Origin: Phycisphaeraceae bacterium
GTDB lineage: Bacteria > Planctomycetota > Phycisphaerae > Phycisphaerales > Phycisphaeraceae
DNA length: 64,000 bases
Direction: 5' to 3'
NCBI GenBank assembly: GCA_029260715.1
Contig: JAJDCS010000023.1
Span: forward strand, 1-64,000
A program made the position numbers and the translations under genes. Below the pieces are notes generated by a model. It ran no database searches. It was not told where the DNA came from and was given only the letters and a program-made list of their open reading frames with translations. This document shows positions 33,494 through 42,087 of the stretch, piece by piece; position 1 is the stretch's first letter; every line of letters begins with the position of its first letter.

Positions 33494-34198
33494 TCACCCG
33501 TCCAGATTCGGCATCCAGGGCGTCTTGCCCAACTGGTACATCTGCTCTATTTCCTGCTGGTCTTTGTAGGTGTCCATCGATTTGAAAAAACCGTCGTGGC
33601 CGTACGCGTAAATCAGCTTGTGGTTGACCAAGCCAGGCAGCACGTGCTTCTCCAAGTTCGTCCCTTCCCAGTGATCAAACACCGCCTTGTCGAACACGAA
33701 AAAACCAGCGTTGATCCTGTAATCGCGTAGGACCGGCTTCTCTCTAAACGCGCCGACCCGCCCCTGGCCGTTCATCTCGATCGTGCCGTACTGCGAGACC
33801 AGCGGCACGCTCGTCACCGTCGCCAGCCCGTCATGCGCGTTGTGGAACTCAAGAAGCTTGTCGATCCGCACGTCAGACAACCCATCGACATAGGTGGCCA
33901 TGAACTGGTCGTCGAGTTGATCGCTCAGGTTCTTGATCCGCCCGCCTGTGTCCGTGTCCTCACCCGTGTCGATAAACTGCACGTCCCAATCAAGCCGCTT
34001 CTTGTCGAAGTAATCTAAAATCACTTCCTTCCGGTACCCCAGCGACAGGATAAACCGGTTGTAGCCCTGCGCGGCGAAGATCTGCATCACGCGCACCAAG
34101 ATGGGCTTGCCCGCCACGGGCATCATCGGCTTGGGCAGGTACTCGGTATAGGGGTACGCGCGGGTACCTTTTCCACCACAAAGAATCACGACTTGCAT
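33494..34198 (-). CDS. rfbF: Glucose-1-phosphate cytidylyltransferase-like nucleotidyltransferase
   Basis: 234 aa. ILCGGKGTRAYPYTEYLPKPM is the nucleotidyltransferase signature in its RfbF-like form, and its catalytic Arg is present. IDTGEDTDTGGRIKNL, TYVDGLSDV (metal-binding Asp), VGAFREKP and GFFVFDKAVFD follow in the order expected for RfbF. It should make CDP-glucose from CTP and glucose-1-phosphate, feeding the RfbG homologue 21.5 kb away. It is slightly shorter than typical RfbF (about 257 aa). A UTP-type enzyme is possible but less likely with rfbG present. Confidence 0.85.
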   Translation of the reverse strand: MQVVILCGGKGTRAYPYTEYLPKPMMPVAGKPILVRVMQIFAAQGYNRFILSLGYRKEVILDYFDKKRLDWDVQFIDTGEDTDTGGRIKNLSDQLDDQFMATYVDGLSDVRIDKLLEFHNAHDGLATVTSVPLVSQYGTIEMNGQGRVGAFREKPVLRDYRINAGFFVFDKAVFDHWEGTNLEKHVLPGLVNHKLIYAYGHDGFFKSMDTYKDQQEIEQMYQLGKTPWMPNLDG

Positions 34199-34381
34199 AC
34201 GAAACCCTTCCTTCTCTCATCTCACCACGGTAAAAAATCTTCCGGTCTCTCCACAAACTGCTGCCTTGCTATCCGGACGGCGGGCTTCCGCCTCGAACGG
34301 CCCGCTTCAGAGCACACCCGGTGCCCGAGTTTCTTTCATCACGCGGCCGTACCGCCGACGCTAAACCAGACACCCCCCCGT

Positions 34382-35167
34382 TTAATTGCCGTCGGTGTCA
34401 CCGAATATATACGTGACACTAAGATTCTTTGAGATCGGCACGAGCTTGTCGATGTACTCGTTAACAAACTGGTTGAGCTTGGCGATGCGCGACTTGGGCA
34501 CAAAGACAATATCCCGTGAAGCCAACAACACGTCGCTGCCTTTGCGAGGCTCCGTCAGCCGCTCGTTGAGGTTGAGCACCATAAACCCCGGGGTCGCGTC
34601 CCCGTTGTCCCGCAACACCACGATGTTGCGAGGCTCAGCCGAGTCGGTGAACCCCCCCACTTCCATGATCGCCTGGAGCGCTGTCAGCGGGCCTCGCATC
34701 ACCACCGACCTTGGCGTGCGAACCTCCCCGCCGACGTAGATCTTTTGCGGCGAGAAGCCCGTGACGATCACCGCCAACTCCGGGCGCCGCAGCCGCGCGG
34801 CGTACCGCTGGGTAAGCAACTCGCTAAGGTCAGCAGGCGTGCGGCCCGTGGCTTCGATCTCGCCGACGCCACGCAGCGCGATCTTGCCGTCAGGACGGAT
34901 GGGGACTTCCTGGTCGTACTCCGAAGCGTACGTAAATTTTACTTCCAGCACATCACCAAACTGCAACCGGTAATCCGCGCCGGCTTCGGGCAAAGGCGAC
35001 GGCTCTGTAATATCCGACGACGCCACATCGTCGCTGACAAACTCGGGGTTCCCCCCGGTCTCACAGCCCGACAAGCCAAGCGCCGCCAGCCCCAAGAGCC
35101 AAACAGCCGCGAGCCGTTTACACCGGCCGGCTTGAGCTAAAACATATTGTAAAAACAGACCTGTCAT
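34382..35167 (-). CDS. Polysaccharide export outer membrane lipoprotein (Wza-like)
   Basis: 261 aa. A signal peptide ends in LGLSGC, a good lipobox with the lipidated Cys at about residue 34. A Poly_export domain follows (YRLQFGDVLEVKF, about 65-77) and an SLBB-type segment (KIYVGGEVRTPRSVVMRGPLT, shown here in part). It is much shorter than E. coli Wza, as in many GumB-like proteins. It should form the outer-membrane channel of the EPS export path. It is the first gene of the minus-strand run that continues with rfbF and the Wzz-like gene. Confidence 0.88.
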   Translation of the reverse strand: MTGLFLQYVLAQAGRCKRLAAVWLLGLAALGLSGCETGGNPEFVSDDVASSDITEPSPLPEAGADYRLQFGDVLEVKFTYASEYDQEVPIRPDGKIALRGVGEIEATGRTPADLSELLTQRYAARLRRPELAVIVTGFSPQKIYVGGEVRTPRSVVMRGPLTALQAIMEVGGFTDSAEPRNIVVLRDNGDATPGFMVLNLNERLTEPRKGSDVLLASRDIVFVPKSRIAKLNQFVNEYIDKLVPISKNLSVTYIFGDTDGN

Positions 35168-35689
35168 ACGAATACCGGCTTACTGAAATAAAGTTCAATC
35201 CCCCCTCTGTCGAACCACGGATTCCCGGCATTGAAGGCATTTGCCGTATCGGCGCATCCCGCTCACACCGCCCGAAGTGCCGCTGTTGGCACAAACTTAA
35301 TGATATAGGCCGGTTCGGAAGAATTCCACTTTCTTTATCCGCCCCGATTTGTACGCTGTGCGGCGGGTATTCGTAGCGGCATAGCGCCATGCTGCCGCTG
35401 CTCATGTGCACCCCAACCCCGTTTAAACCCTTTTCAGCGGTGTATATCAACACACACCACCATCCATACCCAAATTATATCGCCATCGCGTTGGAGATGA
35501 GAAATAAAAAACGGAAAAAGTGGTAAAATCCTCGGTTCGGCACATAGAATCACACGTTTTATGGGGGGAGCTTCGGCATCGCCTCGATACCGATAAACGT
35601 GCGATTATTCTTTGATTGACCTTGTAGCAGGCCCGGCCAGGCCCATGCGGCAGTTCGGCGCCCTCTGCTTAGCATCACGGAAACGACCG
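35168..35689. promoter_or_regulatory. Divergent intergenic region (wza-like / gmd)
   Basis: About 520 bases between the start of the Wza-like gene and gmd. A+T-rich parts with a TAAAAT hexamer (35524-35529) could be a -10 for the plus strand, but no good -35 is at the right distance. The reading frame of gmd can be extended upstream to a TTG at 35612, which lies in this region. No RNA element was recognised. Confidence 0.35.
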
Positions 35690-36697
35690 GTGCAGAACAC
35701 AAAAAAGAGACGCGCCCTGATCACCGGCATCTCGGGTCAAGACGGCTCATACCTGGCGGAGCTGCTTCTCGAAAAGGGTTACGAAGTACACGGCCTGGTC
35801 CGCCGCGTGGCGATCGAAGACCCTAGGCACCGCATGTGGCGGATCAAGCACCTGCTGGGGGACATCGAGCTGCACTCCGTCTCATTCGAAAGCCACCCCA
35901 GCCTGTACAAAGCGATGAAACGGGTCCAGCCCGACGAGTGTTACCACCTCGCAGCCGAAAGCTTTGTCAGCTACGCCCTGGGCGACGAATTCGCGGCGTT
36001 GAACTCAAATATCAACGGCACGTACCACGTCCTGTCTTCGATCCAAGACGTCTGCCCTCAATGCCGCGTGTACTTCGCCGCGTCCAGTGAGATGTTCGGG
36101 GAAGCCAGAGAGGTGCCCCAAAACGAAGACACCCCCTTTTACCCGCGGTCGGCCTACGGCATCTCGAAAACCACGGGTTACCACCTCGCCCGGATCTACA
36201 GAGACACCTACGGGTTCCACATCACCTCGGGCATCCTCTTTAACCACGAATCGCCGCGGCGGGGCCACGAATTCGTCACACGGAAAATCACCCACCACGT
36301 CGCTCAAATCGTCACGGGAAAAGCCGACAAGCTGCCACTGGGCAACCTCGAGGCCAGGCGAGATTGGGGCCACGCCGCGGACTACGTCCGGGCCATGTGG
36401 CTGATGCTCCAACAGGATCAACCCACCGATTACGTGGTGGCTACCGGCCAGACACACTCGGTGCGCCAGTTCTGCGAACTCGCGTTCAGCGCCGCCGGCC
36501 TGGATTACCAAGACTACGTCGTCGCCGACCCAAGGTTCTTCCGCACAGCCGAAAAGAGAGAGCTCCGAGGCGACGCGTCAAAAATCCACCGCCTTCTGGG
36601 CTGGAAGCCAAGCTATCAATTCGAAGACATTGTTAAGGAGATGGTCCAGCACGACATCAAGACGGCTAAAGAAAACACGCCAAACCCAGCCTCTTAA
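35690..36697 (+). CDS. gmd: GDP-mannose 4,6-dehydratase
   Basis: 335 aa from a GTG at 35690 with GGAA 7 bases upstream; the frame could start at a TTG (35612), but family members begin near ALITGISGQDGSYL, which favours the GTG. ITGISGQDGSYLAELLLEKG is the Gmd NAD(P)-binding start, followed by HLAAESFVSYALGDEF, ASSEMFGEAREVPQNE, catalytic YGISK and LFNHESPRRGHEFVTRKI, all diagnostic. It converts GDP-mannose to GDP-4-keto-6-deoxymannose, the precursor of GDP-fucose, rhamnose or perosamine. No fcl or rmd is adjacent. Confidence 0.9.
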   Translation: MQNTKKRRALITGISGQDGSYLAELLLEKGYEVHGLVRRVAIEDPRHRMWRIKHLLGDIELHSVSFESHPSLYKAMKRVQPDECYHLAAESFVSYALGDEFAALNSNINGTYHVLSSIQDVCPQCRVYFAASSEMFGEAREVPQNEDTPFYPRSAYGISKTTGYHLARIYRDTYGFHITSGILFNHESPRRGHEFVTRKITHHVAQIVTGKADKLPLGNLEARRDWGHAADYVRAMWLMLQQDQPTDYVVATGQTHSVRQFCELAFSAAGLDYQDYVVADPRFFRTAEKRELRGDASKIHRLLGWKPSYQFEDIVKEMVQHDIKTAKENTPNPAS

Positions 36698-36807
36698 GCG
36701 GATACCCGGAACACACCCAGCCCCACCCACGAAACGGCACGCCGGTGCCCGTTATGATGACCCAAACCGCAAACGGACCACCCCGACGCCAACACCAGGA
36801 CTGCTCC

Positions 36808-37980
36808 ATGAAGATCGCGATGTACTACCCGTGGGTTTACCTGAAAGCAGGCCCCGAACGCACCATGATCGAGCTGATCCGCCGCAGCCGCCACGACTGG
36901 ACCATTTTCACAAGCCACTACGACCGGGAAGGCACCTTCCCCGAGTTCAAGCAGATGGACCTCGTCGAGCTAAAGCGGGTGTCCGTCAAGCGGCGGTACG
37001 GGGCTGTGATCAAAGCCGCCACACGCATCGCCTCGACCAAGCTCGACCTCGCCTCGTACGACGCGTTGGTCATCTCCTGCGACGGGCTGGGCAGCCTGAT
37101 CAACTTCCGGAACGCGGCGAAACCGATCGCCTGCCTGTGCTTCACACCGCTGCGAGCGGTCTACGACGAAGCCTACCGTGAACGCCACCTGAAAAAATAC
37201 CGCAGGCTAAAACCCTTGTGCCTGGCGTTTGAAGCCCTGTACCGCATGGTCGATCGCCCCGCCTGGAAACGCTACAGCCACGTCTTCTGCATCAGCGAAA
37301 CGGTCAAAAAACGCGTGCTGCGAGGCCGACTCTGCAATCCCCAAGACATCAGCATCGCCTACCCCGGCATCGACGGCGACGAGATCGCCTACTGCGACAC
37401 CCGCGAGCCGTTCTTTTTCCTGCCGGGACGTATCATGTGGACCAAGAACATCGAGTTGGGCGTCGAAGCCTTTCTGAAGTGCAAAGGCAGCGACACCAAC
37501 GGACACAAACTGGTCATCGCGGGCATGGTCGACCACAAGAGCCAGCCATATTTCCAGCGGCTCCAGCAGATGGCAGGCGGCCGAAGCGACATCGATTTTG
37601 TCCAGGACCCCACCGACGACCAGATGCGCCAGCTCTACAAAACGTGCTACGCCACGCTCTTTACTGCTTTCAATGAAGACTGGGGGCTCACCCCGATTGA
37701 GGGCATGATGCGCGGCAAGCCTGTCATCGCGGTCAACCGCGGCGGGCCAACCGAGACCGTCGTCCACAATGAAACCGGCTTGCTGGCACCAGCCGACAGT
37801 GACGCTTTCTGCGACGCCATGACACAGCTCATCGCCGACCCCGACCGCGTTGAATCCATGGGCAAAAAAGCCGTCGAACGCGCAAAGCGGTTCACCTGGA
37901 CAACGTTTGTTGACCACGTCGATTCTTGTTTGGATCAGATCGCCGCGGGAGTAGCCACCGGCGCATCGCCGGTTAAGTGA
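36808..37980 (+). CDS. Glycosyltransferase family 4 (GT-B)
   Basis: 390 aa from an ATG at 36808 with AGGA upstream (the longer frame from 36745 lacks family sequence). An N-terminal MKIAMYYPWVYLKAGPERT, a central FFLPGRIMWTKNIELGVEAF and a C-terminal EDWGLTPIEGMM (EX7E-type) motif and NRGGPTETV define GT4. It follows gmd and probably uses a GDP-sugar donor. Its last 8 bases overlap the end of the convergent PGT gene. Confidence 0.87.
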   Translation: MKIAMYYPWVYLKAGPERTMIELIRRSRHDWTIFTSHYDREGTFPEFKQMDLVELKRVSVKRRYGAVIKAATRIASTKLDLASYDALVISCDGLGSLINFRNAAKPIACLCFTPLRAVYDEAYRERHLKKYRRLKPLCLAFEALYRMVDRPAWKRYSHVFCISETVKKRVLRGRLCNPQDISIAYPGIDGDEIAYCDTREPFFFLPGRIMWTKNIELGVEAFLKCKGSDTNGHKLVIAGMVDHKSQPYFQRLQQMAGGRSDIDFVQDPTDDQMRQLYKTCYATLFTAFNEDWGLTPIEGMMRGKPVIAVNRGGPTETVVHNETGLLAPADSDAFCDAMTQLIADPDRVESMGKKAVERAKRFTWTTFVDHVDSCLDQIAAGVATGASPVK

Positions 37981-39922
37981 AGAACGCCCTTGCTACGAGC
38001 CTGGCGGTTTGAAGCAGGATGTACATGTCTCGCCCCATTGACCGGGAACGGGCGTAGTCTGTGTCATGCCGGATCCATTCGTGGAAACCCAAGTCGGTGT
38101 GCCCGTAGACCTGCCACGGGCCGGTCATCCCCGGCTTAACCGACAGACGCATGTCGCGCCACGCCGGGGCAAACCGCATCTCGTCCATCGTCAGTGGACG
38201 CGGCCCCACAAAGCTAAGCTCACCCTTAAGCACGTTGACAAGCTGGGGCAACTCGTCGATGCACGTTTTACGCAACACACGCCCGACGCGCGTAACGCGG
38301 GGGTCGTGCGTCATCTTGAACATGGGTCCGTCAACCTCGTTACGCGACATCAATTCCCGCTGCCGCTGCGGCGCGTCTTGGACCATGCTCCTGAATTTGA
38401 GCATGGTGAACGGGCGCCCGCCACGCCCACACCGCTTTTGCCGGAACAACACGGGGCCCGGCGAGTCGGCCTTGATCGCGATAGCCGCGACAGCCAGCAG
38501 CGGCAACGCCAACAGCAGGCCCAGCGATGAACCGACAATGTCAAACAACCGCTTGCATACCCGGTAACAAGCCCGGGCTAGGGCGCCGCGCGACGCCGAC
38601 GTAAGCCGCCCGTTATCTGAAACAAACCGGGTGAAAGAGCTTGGGGCTGTGTCTGGCGTCAAACGTGGCGTCCCGCCTGGATCGCCCGACTCTAGCACAA
38701 CCCCGGCGCTGAGCTTACGCCCCGGGGGAACCACAGACCGTGTACACAGGATGCTGCGGTCCACCCGCGCGCCCGCGGAGACACGGACGCCGGACCAAAG
38801 AATGCTGTCACTGATCGAAGCGCCGCTCATCACCGAGCAGCCGTCGCCGATCGACACGGGCCCCACAACCGAGGCGCCGGCCTCCACCCGGCAGTTCTCC
38901 CCCACAACGACCGGCCCGATCAACCGCGCCTTGGGTGACACGGTAGCGCTGCGGGCTACCCAAACACCTTGTGCAACTTCGTCGTAAGCCGATCGCCGTT
39001 GCTGGACGGGGCCGGGAAAGTTATCAAGTAGTAGATCGCGGTTCGTATCAAAATACTCCGTCAAGGTGGTAAATCTTCGGGCGCGCCCGGTCACGGAATA
39101 CGCAAAAACCGGCACCCCGAGGCGGTGCAAAAGCGGGATCAACTGCTCTTTGAGATCGAAGTGCCCGTGTTGGGGGATCATCTCAAAAACCCGCGGATTG
39201 ATGAAGTAAACACCCAGCGAAGACAGCACCGCCCGCCCCGGTTCGGGCGCGTATGGCACGCTGATACTCTCGACACGGCCGTCGCGGCTCTCGATCACCT
39301 GGTCACGGCTCTGACCGCTGTCAGCCGGCTGGACCAAAACCGTGATGCCCGCCCCTTGGTCGGTGTGAAACCGCTCGGCCTCTTGGAGGTCCAGATCGAG
39401 ACCGACCACACCGCTGTCAATCAACAAAAAGCTTGAATCACCGACAAAATCCCGGCAATAACGCAGTGAGCCGGCGGTGCCTTGGGCGACCCGCTCTTGA
39501 AAAGTACGAAAACGCGGGACGGTGGTGAGTTCAGCGTCGAAAGCCGATCGCAGCCGGTCCGCACACGGATGAACAACACCGACGTCCATAACCCCGCACC
39601 TGCGAAGAAAACCAGCCTGGTGAAACAGCAACGGCACATTCGCCAAGGGGAAAAGAGACTTGGGGTGAGAATCCGTAATCGGCAGCAGTGCGCTGCCCGT
39701 GCCCCCCGCAAGGACCACCGCTTTTTGTGTGACGGTTAGAGAGTGACGACCACCGCCATGCCGACGGTGGTGTTCGGCCTGGGCCTCTTGTGGCAGTTGG
39801 ATTTGTTCGATCGCTTCACACACCGAACACGACTTTGCGTGCACAAAACCGTCGGCGGAAAGCAACTCGACACCCTTGCGCCGAGGGTGGGTATCCGTGA
39901 TGTTGTCCGTCTGGTACCGCAA
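37973..39922 (-). CDS. Fusion: nucleotidyltransferase-like + hexapeptide + initiating phosphoglycosyltransferase
   Basis: 649 aa as called from a TTG at 39922; the true start is uncertain because no good Shine-Dalgarno is seen. Residues 66-300 look like a sugar-phosphate nucleotidyltransferase, but the signature reads GGTGSALLPITDSHPK without the catalytic Arg, the metal-binding Asp region reads LLIDSGVVG, and the EKP motif is absent. Residues 320-410 are left-handed beta-helix repeats. Residues 455-649 are a WcaJ/EpsE-type bacterial sugar transferase: one helix, then RLFDIVGSS, LFRQKRCGRGGRPF, KFRSM, DELPQLVNVLKGELSFVGPRP and KPGMTG. The C-terminal enzyme should start the repeat unit on undecaprenyl phosphate. 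The N-terminal part may bind a nucleotide sugar without making it. Confidence 0.85.
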   Translation of the reverse strand: MRYQTDNITDTHPRRKGVELLSADGFVHAKSCSVCEAIEQIQLPQEAQAEHHRRHGGGRHSLTVTQKAVVLAGGTGSALLPITDSHPKSLFPLANVPLLFHQAGFLRRCGVMDVGVVHPCADRLRSAFDAELTTVPRFRTFQERVAQGTAGSLRYCRDFVGDSSFLLIDSGVVGLDLDLQEAERFHTDQGAGITVLVQPADSGQSRDQVIESRDGRVESISVPYAPEPGRAVLSSLGVYFINPRVFEMIPQHGHFDLKEQLIPLLHRLGVPVFAYSVTGRARRFTTLTEYFDTNRDLLLDNFPGPVQQRRSAYDEVAQGVWVARSATVSPKARLIGPVVVGENCRVEAGASVVGPVSIGDGCSVMSGASISDSILWSGVRVSAGARVDRSILCTRSVVPPGRKLSAGVVLESGDPGGTPRLTPDTAPSSFTRFVSDNGRLTSASRGALARACYRVCKRLFDIVGSSLGLLLALPLLAVAAIAIKADSPGPVLFRQKRCGRGGRPFTMLKFRSMVQDAPQRQRELMSRNEVDGPMFKMTHDPRVTRVGRVLRKTCIDELPQLVNVLKGELSFVGPRPLTMDEMRFAPAWRDMRLSVKPGMTGPWQVYGHTDLGFHEWIRHDTDYARSRSMGRDMYILLQTARLVARAFFT

Positions 39923-40430
39923 TCCTTCACCCGTTTTCCATCGCGATCCGCGGCATGGCCCGTAAAGACTTCGCCATCAGGCTTGAGTCGGGCTGTCGGC
40001 CACGTCCGTGGTGTCTATTGTGTACCCATGCCCAAAACAGGCATACATATCATAAGCCGATTATTAATAGATACCAGTTACAAATACCTATACACACCCT
40101 CACCCAATAAACATACTGACCACACTTCTCCCATTCTTGCTTAATTACGAATGCGTCAAGGGAGTGGCCCCGTCATAGATCGTAGATATCAATGACGTTG
40201 GATATCAACTCGCATGACAAAACCAGGCTCTTCTCCACTCACTGGCTTGTTATTAATGTAGTCTCGATCTCCGGCAAGTCAATAGTTTAATTCGTATCTA
40301 TTTTGCACATCAGTGGTTCACAGATATTGTAGGCGGCACTTTGGTGTTTATTTCTGGATACAGTGAAAAAAATACCCTATGCGGATTAGCCTGCCCCCAC
40401 GTCGGGCCAGATGAATATTCCGTTAACCGA

Positions 40431-40454
40431 CTCACGGAATGGCGGAGCCGTGAG
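40431..40454. promoter_or_regulatory. Inverted repeat CTCACGG-N10-CCGTGAG
   Basis: Perfect 7-bp arms with a 10-base spacer, about 170 bases before the RND operon. It could be a repressor operator or a short hairpin. No regulator gene is next to it, so the assignment is tentative. Confidence 0.35.
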
Positions 40455-40528
40455 GTGTCACCAACAATTTTCGCTCCACAATCAAGCCGCCATTTTTCCC
40501 TGTTGAGGTATCGTGACGCTTATACGTC

Positions 40529-40542
40529 TTCTATATATAGAA
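40529..40542. promoter_or_regulatory. 14-bp perfect palindrome upstream of the RND operon
   Basis: TTCTATATATAGAA is a perfect 14-bp palindrome, 85 bases before the ATG at 40627 and 23 bases before a TTGACA hexamer. A dimeric repressor such as a TetR-type efflux regulator would be a plausible binder, but no regulator gene lies nearby. Confidence 0.4.
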
Positions 40543-40626
40543 CGGGTCTAGTTGAGGGCTCACAGTTGACAACAATCAGAGTTACATTCAGATCAATCTT
40601 CCAGTCCAACCGACTATAATGTGGTG

Positions 40627-42087
40627 ATGTATAACCAGATAGGCCGCCACACCATCCGTTCGTGGGCCGGTGCGCGCCAATCGGGCTTCAGACCGATCGT
40701 GTCGGTCTGCGCCGTGTTGGTTGTCGCTGTGGGCTGTCACCAGGACAAACCCACGCTAACGAACCCGATCCCCCTACCCGACACCTTTTCGCATAGCGGC
40801 ACTGCGCCGGTTCAAGCCGTGTGGTGGGAAAGTTTTGACGACACCGGCCTGCATCGGGCCATAGCGATCGCCTTGGCGGATAATCTCGATCTGCGCGGCG
40901 TATGGGACCGTTTGTCCCAAGCCGAGGCCGTGGCGCGGCGCGAGGGGGCGGGCCGGTACCCGGGCGTGGATTTTGTGGCCGGGGCCGGGCGAACGGGCCA
41001 GCGGCTTAGCGGCAACACGTCTCACACCGGCAGCTTCCTCTTAGGACTCGCGGTGGAATACGAGGTCGATCTGTGGGGGCGGGTCCGTTCGGCACATGAA
41101 GCGGAGCGTTACAACGTGGCCGCCACGGAGTGGGACGTCCAAGCCGCGGCGCTGTCGCTCAGTGCCTCGGTCGCCACCGCGTGGTACCGCCTGGCCGAAG
41201 CATCCGCACAGGTCAATGTCCTAAGCGAACAGGCCCAAACGAATCGCGAATTGCTCGAACTCGTCACCGAGCGTTTCCGGCAGGGTCAGGTTCAGGCAGC
41301 CGATGTCTTGCGACAACGCCAGTTGCTCGAATCGACACAGGGGCTGCAATCGTTGGCCCAGCAGGACCGGGCGGTTTTGCAACACCAATTAGCGGTGCTG
41401 CTAGGCCGACCGCCGACCGATGAATTGAATATGCCCCAGCCCGCCCTTGTCCACGCAGCGCCGCTGCCGCGAACGGGTATCCCCGCGGAGTTGCTGCAGC
41501 GTCGCCCCGATGTGCAAAGCGCCCGGCTCGGTGTCCTGGCCACCGACCGACGCATGGCGACAGCCATACGCAACCAGTACCCGCGCATCAGCCTAGTCGG
41601 CGACCTGCAAACCGGCGGCAGCCACACACGCGATCTGTTCAACAATTGGCTTGCGAGCCTGGCGGCGAACCTTGTCCAACCGCTGTTTGACGCCGGCCGG
41701 CTCGCCTCCGAGGTCGATCGCCACCGGGCGTTGGTGTCCGAAGCGATCCATCAATACGGCCTGGCCATCCTGACCGCGTTGCGGGAAGTGGAAGACGCCC
41801 TATCCTCCGAGTCTTATCAGACGATCTACCTGTCCAGCTTGGACGAGCAACTCAAGACCGCTGACGGGGTCATCGAACGCACCCGCGCCAGCTACCTCAA
41901 CGGCCAACTCGATTACCTGCGCGTACTCGACGCGGTCACCAGCCGCCAGAGCCTCGAACGCGAACACCTCCGCGCACGCTTGGTGTTGCTGGAGTTTCGT
42001 ATCCAGTTACACCGTGCGCTGGCCGGCCCGATATCCATCAACCGGCCCGACTTGGCCACACTTGAAGAACCGATTGACGCACCGTGA
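40627..42087 (+). CDS. RND outer membrane factor (TolC/OprM/NodT family lipoprotein)
   Basis: 486 aa from the ATG at 40627 (a GTG at 40621 is an alternative). The signal peptide ends in VVAVGC, a lipobox, so it is a lipid-anchored outer membrane factor as in the OprM/NodT group. Long helical repeats follow (SEQAQTNRELLELVTERF about 195-212, LLQRRPDVQSARLG about 295, RASYLNGQLDYLRVLDAV about 420-437). It forms the trimeric channel of the pump. The next gene starts inside its stop codon (GTGA). Confidence 0.9.
   Translation: MYNQIGRHTIRSWAGARQSGFRPIVSVCAVLVVAVGCHQDKPTLTNPIPLPDTFSHSGTAPVQAVWWESFDDTGLHRAIAIALADNLDLRGVWDRLSQAEAVARREGAGRYPGVDFVAGAGRTGQRLSGNTSHTGSFLLGLAVEYEVDLWGRVRSAHEAERYNVAATEWDVQAAALSLSASVATAWYRLAEASAQVNVLSEQAQTNRELLELVTERFRQGQVQAADVLRQRQLLESTQGLQSLAQQDRAVLQHQLAVLLGRPPTDELNMPQPALVHAAPLPRTGIPAELLQRRPDVQSARLGVLATDRRMATAIRNQYPRISLVGDLQTGGSHTRDLFNNWLASLAANLVQPLFDAGRLASEVDRHRALVSEAIHQYGLAILTALREVEDALSSESYQTIYLSSLDEQLKTADGVIERTRASYLNGQLDYLRVLDAVTSRQSLEREHLRARLVLLEFRIQLHRALAGPISINRPDLATLEEPIDAP

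Larger units (their letters stand above)
39923..40626. promoter_or_regulatory. Intergenic region upstream of the RND operon
   Basis: About 700 bases between divergently arranged genes. It holds two palindromes (40431-40454 and 40529-40542, separate entries), a perfect TTGACA at 40566-40571 and a TATAAT at 40615-40620 just before the efflux gene. The two hexamers are 43 bases apart, so they are not one promoter. If TATAAT is used alone, transcription would start at or next to the ATG at 40627, giving a leaderless message. Short plus-strand frames here (39743-40144, 40341-40619) have no family features. Confidence 0.45.

Noticed and set aside
39743-40144. 133-codon plus-strand frame overlapping the start of the PGT fusion gene
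   Set aside because: Antisense to the fusion gene and without recognisable motifs.
40566-40620. TTGACA plus TATAAT as one promoter of the RND operon
   Set aside because: The two hexamers are 43 bases apart, far outside the 16-18 base range.
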